Source of the DNA: an uncultured Bacteroidota bacterium
GTDB taxonomy: Bacteria; Bacteroidota; Bacteroidia; Chitinophagales; Chitinophagaceae
NCBI GenBank assembly: GCA_903906615.1
Contig: CAIVKT010000476.1
Span: forward strand, 1-5,039
DNA: 5,039 nt
Direction of reading: 5' to 3'
Below are positions 1-5,039 of the stretch, piece after piece; the first letter of the stretch is position 1, and each line of letters opens with the position of its first letter. Made by a program: the position numbers and the translations under genes. Below the pieces are notes generated by a model, which was not told where the DNA came from, made no database searches, and was given only the letters and a program-made list of their open reading frames with translations.

Positions 1-2703
1 AAGTTATTTAATGATAAGGATCTCGAAGGATACGCAGATATGTACCTGGCTAATTCTTATCGCATGTCAGCCCAATATACAAAAGTGATAGAAGTATATA
101 ATGATGCATTGAAAGTAGGATTAAAGCCAACAATAAATTTGGGTTTATTGAGCAATATGGGTGGTATATACGCGACTGTTGGCGACTATCCTGCGGCGCT
201 CAATTGTTACGACAGTGCATCGAAAGTCCTCAATGAATTAGTGAAAGCAAAACAAAAAAGCACCAGGAATGATACGATACAGATGACTGTTATAAAAATT
301 ACTATTGGAGATACGTATGTAGCAATGGGTGAGTACGAGCGTGCATTGAATAATTATAATTCGGCATTACAGTTGTGCCAACAAACAAAAAACAGGTCAG
401 CAGCGATTTTATGTCTGGTAGGCATTGGAAACTCATACCATGCCCGGCAAAATGATATGCAGGCTATAGAAAGCTATGATCATGCCTTGAAAATATGTGA
501 AGAAATAAATGAACTGGAGAGTGAGATGGGCATTTATAACCTGCTTGGGAAATTATATTTAGGAAAGGGGATGACAGATCAGGCAATGAGCTATGCGCAA
601 AAAGCCCTGATGCTTACAAAGAATGACCCTTACAATAAAGATGTACCTATCGCCTATACACTTTTGGGCGAGATATACACCCAACAAAAACAATACAATA
701 AAGCCATATCCTATCTCAGAGCCGCTGTAGATACCTGCAAAAGCACAGGCGCGCTAGATGATGAGAAGGATGCACTACAGGCGCTCAGCAATACCTACCA
801 GCAAATGGACCGGCCTGCATTGGCATTAGAAGCGTTTAAAAATTTCATCGCTATCCGTGATAGTGTGCACAGCATAGAGAAGACCAAGGAATTTACCCGC
901 ATGGAAATGACCTCAGATTTTGAGACCAAGCAAATAGAGGACAGCCTGAAACGTGCGCAGGTAAGGGCTACAGACAGCCTCCGGCACGCGCAGGAGAAAA
1001 AAGTTACCGACCTGGAGCTGCAAAAACAAAAGGCCATCTCCATTGGTAGTATAGTCGGCATAGGGCTGGTGCTGGTACTCGTGTTCTTCGTTTACCGCAA
1101 CTATCGACAGCAGAAGTCAGCCAATGTGCGTATCAACACGGAGAAGCTGCGTGCCGATGAGCAGCGCGAGCGTGCCGAGCGCTCAGAGCAGTTCAAGCAG
1201 CAGTTTCTCGCCAATATGAGCCACGAGATACGCACCCCCATGAACGCCGTCAGCGGCATGACCGACCTGCTGCTCGATAAAAATCCCCGTCCCGACCAAA
1301 CCAACTACCTGCACGTCATCTCCCGCTCCTCCGAGATCCTGCTGCACCTCATCAACGATATTCTCGACCTCTCCAAAATAGAAGCAGGCAAGCTGGAGTT
1401 GGAAAGCATGGACTTCTCCCTCTTCGATACTATCCGTCAGGTAAAGGAAACCCTCTTTGTGCGCGCCGAAGAAAAAGGGCTGCAGCTGCTCACCGCCATC
1501 AGCGATGATATTGGCGATGTACTCATCGGCGATCCATTTCGCCTCACGCAGATATTGATCAACCTGGGTGGCAATGCCGTTAAGTTTACCGATCGGGGCA
1601 GCGTAGCCATAGAAGTAAAAAAGCTAAGCGAAGAAGGTGATACCATAGCCCTGCAATTCTCCATCACAGATACCGGTATCGGCATACCGCCCGATAAGCT
1701 CAATACCATCTTCGAAAGCTTCACACAGGTCAATAGCTCCGATACCCGCCGCTATGGTGGCACAGGCCTTGGGCTGTCCATCTCCCGTCAATTGGTGGAG
1801 CTACAGGGCGGCAGCATCAGTGTGCAGAGCGATGAAGGGCGTGGCACTACATTCTACTTCATCATCACCTTCAAAAAAGGCTCTGCGCAAGGCTTGCAGG
1901 CGCGTACCGCCAATGAACGCCGCATCGACGGCAGCAGCCTCAATGGCCTGCGCATACTGCTGGCCGATGACAATGAGAATAACCGCCTCGTGGCCAACGA
2001 TGCCCTGCGCCTCAAAGCCGGTGTAGTGATCGATGAGGCTGTGAACGGTGAGCAGGCTATACAGCTGCTGCGGCAAAACAACTACGATGTGATACTCATG
2101 GATGTGCAGATGCCTGTAATGGATGGCCTCGAAGCTACACGCTACATACGTGCCAAAATGCCTGCGCCAAAGAACAGCATACCCATCATAGCCCTCACTG
2201 CCAGCATGTTGAGAAACGACCTCGATAAATGCCTCGGGGCCGGCATGAACACCTTTGTGCCCAAGCCCTTCAAAACATGGCAGCTCATAGCTGCCATAGC
2301 CGACCTCACCGGTAGGAACACCACCACACAAGCGGCTGTAACTTCGGGAACAGCACCATCTGCGCCACAGCAAGCCACAGACCTCACCTACCTCCGCGAT
2401 TTCTGTGAGCAGGAAGAAGACCGCATAAAAAAATACATCAGCATATACCTCAAGGCCATAGCCCCGTTCGAAGAAAATGTGCAGAGCGCGCTTCAGGCCA
2501 ATGACACAGAAGAAGTAGCCTCACTCATGCACCTCTTCCGCCCCAAGTGGATGATGATGGGCATGAAGCAGAGCGCAGAACTGGGCCAGCGTATAGAAGC
2601 CCTATGCAAAGAACCCGGCAACGAAGCCCGCATCAACGAATACATCACGCTTCTCCTCATCCTTAATCGCCAGTCTGCAACAGAATTGAAAGCAACGGTA
2701 TGA
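1..2703 (+). CDS. TPR-sensor hybrid histidine kinase with receiver and Hpt-like domain (5' end outside window)
   Basis: Membrane-bound hybrid sensor kinase for a multistep phosphorelay. The frame is open from base 1, upstream of the first ATG (nt 40), and that ATG falls inside a TPR, so the true start and any signal peptide lie outside the window. Residues are counted from the codon at nt 1; 900 are visible. About seven TPR-like repeats span 14-287, a charged coiled-coil-like stretch 290-344, and one hydrophobic segment 345-365. HisKA carries the MSHEIRTPMN box with phospho-acceptor His408. The ATPase domain (about 505-626) has the N-box (Asn521/Asn525), DTGIGIP (557-563) and GGTGLGL (586-592). 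The receiver (about 653-770) has acidic pair Asp656/Asp657, acceptor Asp701, Thr733 and Lys755. The C-terminal 794-900 resembles an Hpt domain with His844 in HLFRPKWMMMGM. By family knowledge the TPRs are probably periplasmic and the kinase cytoplasmic. No DNA-binding output domain is present, so a separate response regulator is expected. The TPR part is clearly more A/T-rich than the kinase part. Confidence 0.95.
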   Translation, partial: KLFNDKDLEGYADMYLANSYRMSAQYTKVIEVYNDALKVGLKPTINLGLLSNMGGIYATVGDYPAALNCYDSASKVLNELVKAKQKSTRNDTIQMTVIKITIGDTYVAMGEYERALNNYNSALQLCQQTKNRSAAILCLVGIGNSYHARQNDMQAIESYDHALKICEEINELESEMGIYNLLGKLYLGKGMTDQAMSYAQKALMLTKNDPYNKDVPIAYTLLGEIYTQQKQYNKAISYLRAAVDTCKSTGALDDEKDALQALSNTYQQMDRPALALEAFKNFIAIRDSVHSIEKTKEFTRMEMTSDFETKQIEDSLKRAQVRATDSLRHAQEKKVTDLELQKQKAISIGSIVGIGLVLVLVFFVYRNYRQQKSANVRINTEKLRADEQRERAERSEQFKQQFLANMSHEIRTPMNAVSGMTDLLLDKNPRPDQTNYLHVISRSSEILLHLINDILDLSKIEAGKLELESMDFSLFDTIRQVKETLFVRAEEKGLQLLTAISDDIGDVLIGDPFRLTQILINLGGNAVKFTDRGSVAIEVKKLSEEGDTIALQFSITDTGIGIPPDKLNTIFESFTQVNSSDTRRYGGTGLGLSISRQLVELQGGSISVQSDEGRGTTFYFIITFKKGSAQGLQARTANERRIDGSSLNGLRILLADDNENNRLVANDALRLKAGVVIDEAVNGEQAIQLLRQNNYDVILMDVQMPVMDGLEATRYIRAKMPAPKNSIPIIALTASMLRNDLDKCLGAGMNTFVPKPFKTWQLIAAIADLTGRNTTTQAAVTSGTAPSAPQQATDLTYLRDFCEQEEDRIKKYISIYLKAIAPFEENVQSALQANDTEEVASLMHLFRPKWMMMGMKQSAELGQRIEALCKEPGNEARINEYITLLLILNRQSATELKATV

Positions 2704-2737
2704 TACTTTGTACTATGGCGCAGGGGAGTCTTCATCA

Positions 2738-2784
2738 GGCTGATAAGGAAAGGGCTTCACTGTACGAGGCCCTTTCTTATAGCC
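2738..2784 (+). terminator. Bulged hairpin downstream of the kinase gene, possible terminator
   Basis: The arms GGCT+ATAAGGAAAGGGC (2738-2755) and GCCCTTTCTTAT+AGCC (2769-2784) pair over about 16 bp with two single-G bulges and a 13-nt loop. It starts 35 nt after the kinase stop codon, the right place for a 3' end. The stem is followed by AAAAAT rather than a T-run, so it may be an mRNA-stabilising 3' hairpin or a weak terminator. The pairing is seen directly; the role is inferred. Confidence 0.45.
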
Positions 2785-2827
2785 AAAAATCCCTGATTTG
2801 CACCTTTTCACAATACTTTTATTTAAA

Positions 2828-2861
2828 TTTAATATTTTGTCTTAATAAATGACGACCTTTG
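2828..2861 (+). promoter_or_regulatory. Weak promoter candidate for the long cold-shock-domain gene
   Basis: GACCTTTG (2854-2861) matches the Bacteroidota -7 consensus TAnnTTTG except at the first base, and TTTA (2828-2831) lies 22 nt upstream in the -33 position. The distance from this box to the ATG (27 nt) is nearly the same as at the small csp gene downstream (26 nt), and both leaders contain ATCAAA. The match is imperfect and the surrounding DNA is very A/T-rich, so chance is possible. Confidence 0.25.
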
Positions 2862-2888
2862 GGCTTGATCAAAAAAAATTATTGAAAT

Positions 2889-3341
2889 ATGGGGAGGTCC
2901 AGGGAAACAATGGGTAAAAAGGAAAAAGAAAAGAAAAAAGCAAAAAAGAAGCAGGATAAAGAAGAGCGTAAAGAAGACCGTAAGAGCAATAACAGCAAAG
3001 GCAAAAGCCTTGACGATATGATGGCGTATATAGATGAGCATGGGAACATCACATCCAAGCCACCAGATCCCACACGCAAGATAGAGATCAACCTCGAAGA
3101 CATACAACTCGGCGCTGCGAAGATAGACGAGAGCGCGCAGGAGACCATCCGCAAGGGTGTCGTTACCTTTTTTAATGAGGCCAAAGGATACGGTTTCATC
3201 AACGATCTCAGAAGCCAGGAAAGTATATTTGTGCACATCAATCAGCTCACTGAGCCTATCAAAGAAAGGGACAAAGTCGTTTTCGAGATAGAGCGCGGCC
3301 CCAAAGGATATAACGCTGTAAGAGTGAAAAAAGCAGTTTAA
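2889..3341 (+). CDS. Cold-shock-domain protein with basic N-terminal extension
   Basis: A 150-residue probable RNA-binding protein. Residues about 8-40 are almost wholly Lys, Glu, Arg, Asp and Gln (starting KKEKEKKKAKKK), a charged, probably disordered or helical tail. A linker about 40-86 contains DDMMAYIDEHGNI and a PPDP motif. The cold-shock domain covers about 88-150, with RNP1 KGYGFI (99-104) and RNP2 IFVHI (113-117), the aromatic and basic residues that stack on single-stranded RNA or DNA. I take the ATG at 2889 because MGRSRET resembles the conserved N-terminus of this family in Bacteroidota as I remember it. ATG 2910, preceded by a GGGGAGG run, is the alternative and would shorten it by seven residues. 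Its domain is paralogous to the small Csp encoded 135 bp downstream. A role as RNA chaperone or translation-associated factor is inferred; cold induction is not shown by sequence. Confidence 0.93.
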   Translation: MGRSRETMGKKEKEKKKAKKKQDKEERKEDRKSNNSKGKSLDDMMAYIDEHGNITSKPPDPTRKIEINLEDIQLGAAKIDESAQETIRKGVVTFFNEAKGYGFINDLRSQESIFVHINQLTEPIKERDKVVFEIERGPKGYNAVRVKKAV

Positions 3342-3389
3342 CGCTCAGAACAGTAATGTCGTTTTCGGGTAGTAAAAATGAGGTCTGAA

Positions 3390-3438
3390 AAAATATTTTC
3401 TGAAAAACCCAAAATATTTGTTTTTTTCTAAAATATTT
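3390..3438 (+). repeat. Three AAAATATTT boxes spaced 21 and 19 bp, upstream of and within the csp promoter
   Basis: AAAATATTT occurs at 3390-3398, 3411-3419 and 3430-3438, so start-to-start distances are 21 and 19 bp, close to two helical turns each. The middle copy overlaps the proposed -33 TTTG and the third lies between the -33 and -7 elements. A second short repeat, TCTGAAAAA, occurs at 3384-3392 and 3399-3407. These could be activator or repressor sites, UP-element-like A-tracts, or low-complexity A/T sequence. Confidence 0.5.
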
Positions 3439-3450
3439 ATCGTACCTTTA
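3417..3450 (+). promoter_or_regulatory. Promoter candidate for the small csp gene
   Basis: TTTG at 3417-3420 and TACCTTTA at 3443-3450 resemble the Bacteroidota primary sigma-factor elements TTTG (-33) and TAnnTTTG (-7), with one mismatch in the latter and a 22-nt spacer, slightly longer than usual. Transcription would begin near 3456, giving a leader of only about 20 nt that is A/T-rich and has no Shine-Dalgarno sequence, as is usual in this phylum. Confidence 0.5.
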
Positions 3451-3476
3451 CTCTTTATTCATCAAATTTTTTTAAA

Positions 3477-3668
3477 ATGCAAGAAGGTACAGTTAAGTTT
3501 TTCAATGGCACCAAAGGATTTGGTTTCATTTCTCCGTCAAACGGTGGAGAAGACATCTTTGTTCACGTTTCAGGTCTTTCTGACGAAATCCGCGAAAACG
3601 ACAAAGTGAGCTTTGAAGTAGAAAATGGTAAAAAAGGTTTAAACGCGGTTAACGTAAAAGTTATCTAA
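3477..3668 (+). CDS. CspA-type cold-shock protein
   Basis: A 63-residue single-domain cold-shock protein of near-canonical length (families are usually 64-70 residues), acting in the cytoplasm as a single-stranded nucleic-acid binder and RNA chaperone. The N-terminus MQEGTVKFFNGTKGFGFI is textbook, with RNP1 KGFGFI at 13-18 and RNP2 DIFVHV at 26-31. Residues after 31 (LSDEIRENDKVSFEVE) form the typical later strands. The ATG follows an A/T-rich leader ending TTTTTTTAAA with no Shine-Dalgarno site. It has its own promoter candidate and a strong terminator, so it is probably monocistronic. Members of this family include both cold-induced and constitutive proteins, and the sequence alone does not tell which this is; hence no gene symbol is assigned. 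A 63-residue frame starting at 3418 that overlaps it is a shadow. Confidence 0.98.
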   Translation: MQEGTVKFFNGTKGFGFISPSNGGEDIFVHVSGLSDEIRENDKVSFEVENGKKGLNAVNVKVI

Positions 3669-3693
3669 GCTTATTCATACATCATCATTTATT

Positions 3694-3718
3694 GCCCCTC
3701 TTTTGAGGGGCTTTTTTT
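3694..3718 (+). terminator. Strong intrinsic terminator of the small csp gene
   Basis: A perfect 7-bp stem GCCCCTC/GAGGGGC (3694-3700 and 3705-3711) with a TTTT loop is followed at once by seven T residues (3712-3718). It starts 25 nt after the csp stop codon, a classic Rho-independent terminator. Confidence 0.95.
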
Positions 3719-3759
3719 ATGCTCATAAATGCCGCAAAGCAGCATTTATGAGCATAAAA
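3715..3759. repeat. Perfect 18-bp inverted repeat sharing the terminator T-run
   Basis: TTTTATGCTCATAAATGC (3715-3732) and its exact reverse complement (3742-3759) flank CGCAAAGCA, in which GC/GC can pair further around an AAA loop after one C-A mismatch. The left arm begins inside the T-run of the csp terminator, so the two structures cannot both use those bases. It could be a second barrier between convergent genes, a processing site, or a small repetitive element. It has no T-run of its own on either strand. Confidence 0.85.
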
Positions 3760-3804
3760 TGTGCGCTGCGTTTCGCTAAAAAGTAAAGGAATAGAACAGT
3801 TGCC

Positions 3805-3850
3805 CCGGACTTTAGGCCGGAGTTATATAACGATACGGTCGGCTTTAGCC
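3805..3850. repeat. Pair of small hairpins with TTTA loops
   Basis: CCGGAC-TTTA-GGCCGG (3805-3820, one mismatch) and GGC-TTTA-GCC (3841-3850) are two short palindromes with the same TTTA loop, 20 nt apart. They lie in non-coding sequence between convergent genes. Similar short GC palindromes are often found between genes in this phylum; whether these are copies of a genomic repeat family cannot be judged here. Confidence 0.4.
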
Positions 3851-3882
3851 AAAACACCCGCGTAATATCTCTATGAAGAATT

Positions 3883-3917
3883 ATTCGTTGCTCACGAATG
3901 GGCAGTGTTGGTTGCCC
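3883..3917. repeat. Two adjacent short hairpins in the convergent intergenic region
   Basis: ATTCGT/ACGAAT (3883-3888 and 3894-3899, loop TGCTC) is followed directly by GGGCA/TGCCC (3900-3904 and 3913-3917, loop of 8 nt). Together with the neighbouring elements they make 3694-3944 unusually rich in palindromes. There is no coding signal here: a frame starting at 3873 runs through this stretch but continues antisense into the minus-strand gene and resembles no known protein. Confidence 0.35.
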
Positions 3918-3926
3918 GGCACAAGG

Positions 3927-3944
3927 TCCCGCTTTTTTGCGGGA
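3927..3944 (-). terminator. Hairpin just beyond the minus-strand unknown gene, possible terminator
   Basis: TCCCGC-TTTTTT-GCGGGA is a perfect 6-bp G/C stem with a homopolymer loop, 17 bp beyond the TAG stop of the minus-strand gene. Position fits a 3' end for the desaturase/unknown transcript, but there is no T-run after the stem on the minus strand, so termination there may be partial or depend on other factors. Confidence 0.4.
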
Positions 3945-3961
3945 GGGGTTAGGGGTATTTC

Positions 3962-4270
3962 CTACGCCACCGCAGCCACCACTACTGCCAGCTTTTCCGC
4001 CTTCATAATGTTGTTATATGCCAGGTCTATGAATAGGGTGGTATCCAGGTTGCGGCCATGATTGATCTCGTTGAAGAGCGGCGTGTACTTCTTATTTTCA
4101 AGGGAAGACATCAGCTCGAACTTGCGGGTCTGCAGCCATAGCGGGAAGGGTGGGCCGCCCACATGGCAGGTAATGGTATGTACATTGCCCAGCAGCTCGG
4201 CTGTATAGGTGATCGGCACTTCAACAAGGGCCATGCCTGAATCGTAGGAGAGTGTTATTTTCTTGTCCAT
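3962..4270 (-). CDS. Unrecognised 102-residue protein downstream of the desaturase
   Basis: I do not recognise this family. The ATG (4268-4270) has only an A/T-rich leader, and the stop is TAG. The first 35 residues alternate polar and hydrophobic positions (e.g. ALVEVPITYTAELL) in a way that suggests beta strands. A CHVGGPPFPLW segment (35-45) holds the only cysteine and a Gly/Pro-rich turn. The C-terminal third (about 75-102) looks helical and ends in AVVVAAVA. There is no signal peptide and no full membrane segment, so it is probably cytoplasmic. It lies 62 bp downstream of the desaturase on the same strand with no terminator between them, which suggests one transcript and perhaps a role linked to lipid desaturation; that is inference. 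Codon use with G/C-rich third positions, similar to the desaturase, supports a real gene. The overlapping opposite-strand frame 3873-4061 is a shadow. Confidence 0.75.
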   Translation of the reverse strand: MDKKITLSYDSGMALVEVPITYTAELLGNVHTITCHVGGPPFPLWLQTRKFELMSSLENKKYTPLFNEINHGRNLDTTLFIDLAYNNIMKAEKLAVVVAAVA

Positions 4271-4293
4271 GCCGTTATTTCTTTAAAAAGTAA

Positions 4294-4317
4294 ACTGAAT
4301 ACTTGTACTAAATACTT
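4294..4317. repeat. Imperfect 11-bp tandem direct repeat between desaturase and unknown gene
   Basis: ACTGAATACTT (4294-4304) and ACTAAATACTT (4307-4317) differ at one base and are 13 bp apart, in the 62-bp gap upstream of the 102-residue gene. They could be a regulator site for an internal promoter or chance similarity in A/T-rich DNA. Confidence 0.35.
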
Positions 4318-4332
4318 CACCGGCATTTCGCG

Positions 4333-5039
4333 CTATGCGGCCACTTCAGCAGCAGGCTGCGATATCTGGATGATCTTCATCCAGGCAAATAGCCTGATGA
4401 CGGGGTATATAGGGTCTATCTCGTGCCAGCGCTTACCGAAGTTGATAGACGATGGGTACTTGTGGTGGTTGTTGTGGTAAGACTCGCCCAGCATCAGTAT
4501 ATCTACGCTGAACAGGTTCTCAGAGGTGTTTTTGAGTATGTAATTCTTATAGCCATACTTATGCGCAAACCAGTTGATCACCGCGCCATGGAACGCGCCC
4601 ATAGACAGGATCACCGGCAGAAAAATATACTGCCAGGGCGATGTGGTGTACTTAATGAAGATAGCGAGGTACAGTGCAGCCCATAGTATACGAGACGCAG
4701 CAGAATTGGCCCAGCGGTCAAAGCTGTTCCACTCCGGTACATTTTTCTCAAACTTGGCTTCGGTCTCTATCTTGTTATTAAAGATACCGCTGTAGATGTT
4801 GCGGGTGCGCCACATCATCGAGAAGATGTTTTTGGAGAAGGAGGGCGAATGGGGGTCCAGCTCGGTATCGGTATAGGCGTGGTGCATACGGTGCATAATG
4901 GCATATGCCCTGGGGCTCATATACGAAGACCCCTGTGTGATGTAGGACAGGATAAAGAAAAACTTTTCCCAGCCCTTGCTCATAGTGAATGCGCCATGGG
5001 CGCCATATCTATGCTGGAAGAACGTTTGGCAAAACAACG
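4333..5039 (-). CDS. Acyl-CoA/fatty-acid desaturase, membrane di-iron type (5' end outside window)
   Basis: An integral-membrane, di-iron fatty-acid desaturase that would insert a cis double bond (probably delta-9) into acyl chains using O2 and electrons from a separate carrier. The frame runs off the window; the TTG at 5035-5037 is not the real start, because it lies only eight residues before the first histidine box. Counting from that codon (234 residues seen), the three boxes are HRYGAH (9-14), HRMHH (49-53) and HNNHH (188-192), with a further conserved-type His159 in NWFAHKYG and a DPHSP motif (61-65). Hydrophobic segments lie at about 26-36, 115-130 and 135-156. Only about 10-30 N-terminal residues should be missing, given family lengths I recall of about 240-260. 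The C-terminus ends QPAAEVAA. It precedes the unknown 102-residue gene and may share its transcript. Exact substrate (acyl-CoA, acyl-ACP or lipid) and regiospecificity cannot be read from sequence. Confidence 0.95.
   Translation of the reverse strand, partial: LFCQTFFQHRYGAHGAFTMSKGWEKFFFILSYITQGSSYMSPRAYAIMHRMHHAYTDTELDPHSPSFSKNIFSMMWRTRNIYSGIFNNKIETEAKFEKNVPEWNSFDRWANSAASRILWAALYLAIFIKYTTSPWQYIFLPVILSMGAFHGAVINWFAHKYGYKNYILKNTSENLFSVDILMLGESYHNNHHKYPSSINFGKRWHEIDPIYPVIRLFAWMKIIQISQPAAEVAA

Noticed and set aside
1801..2373. A 190-codon open frame on the minus strand, antisense to the receiver domain.
   Set aside because: It lies wholly opposite well-conserved ATPase/receiver codons, shows no recognisable domain, and long antisense frames are expected in this G/C-richer part of the gene.
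2829..3241. Two overlapping minus-strand frames of 120-135 codons opposite the long cold-shock gene, with Phe/Leu-rich stretches that resemble membrane segments.
   Set aside because: The hydrophobic runs are simply the reverse complement of the Lys/Glu-rich coding segment; the plus-strand frame has a clear cold-shock domain.
3939..3956. G-rich run GCGGGAGGGGTTAGGGG as a possible G-quadruplex.
   Set aside because: Only three G-tracts of three or more are present, so a standard four-tract quadruplex cannot form from this strand alone.
3669..3961. Possible mobile element or tRNA in the intergenic region.
   Set aside because: No transposase fragment, no target-site duplication and no cloverleaf with a T-loop signature was seen; only short palindromes.
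3873..4061. A 62-codon plus-strand frame in the convergent region.
   Set aside because: Half of it is antisense to the 102-residue gene and the rest runs through hairpins; no ribosome-binding or family evidence.
4423..4795. Plus-strand frames of 73-87 codons opposite the desaturase.
   Set aside because: They are antisense to conserved histidine-box coding sequence and have no recognisable features.

Overview
The window looks like an ordinary chromosomal stretch of a Bacteroidota bacterium, probably a member of the Chitinophagales/Sphingobacteriales. Three observations suggest this: a TPR-sensor hybrid histidine kinase of the type common there; a cold-shock-domain protein with an N-terminus (MGRSRET followed by a Lys/Glu-rich segment) that I know from that phylum; and A/T-rich leaders without Shine-Dalgarno sites, with a TAnnTTTG-like promoter box. 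The phylum assignment is inference from these traits; no rRNA or marker gene is present.

Layout: (1) nt 1-2703, plus strand: a large hybrid sensor kinase whose N-terminus lies outside the window (seven TPR-like repeats, coiled coil, one membrane segment, HisKA, HATPase, receiver and a C-terminal Hpt-like domain). (2) nt 2704-2888: a long bulged hairpin, then an A/T-rich leader. (3) nt 2889-3341: a 150-residue cold-shock-domain protein with a very basic N-terminal extension. (4) nt 3342-3476: an A/T-rich regulatory region with three AAAATATTT boxes about 20 bp apart and a good promoter candidate. (5) nt 3477-3668: a classical 63-residue CspA-type protein, closed by a strong intrinsic terminator. 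(6) nt 3669-3961: 293 bases with no convincing gene but many short palindromes, between convergent genes. (7) minus strand, nt 5039 to 3962: an acyl-CoA desaturase (start outside the window), then 62 bp downstream an unrecognised 102-residue protein, probably co-transcribed.

Functionally, the two cold-shock proteins (RNA chaperones) and the desaturase (membrane fluidity) are both classic parts of a response to low temperature. The neighbourhood may therefore be a small cold-acclimation cluster, but the genes lie in separate, partly convergent transcription units and this link is a hypothesis. No mobile element, CRISPR array, tRNA or rRNA was seen. I do not see a clearly novel system. The most useful leads are the base-composition break inside the kinase, the phased boxes before the small csp gene, the palindrome cluster, the AA/VA C-terminal tails of the two minus-strand proteins, and the unknown protein paired with the desaturase.
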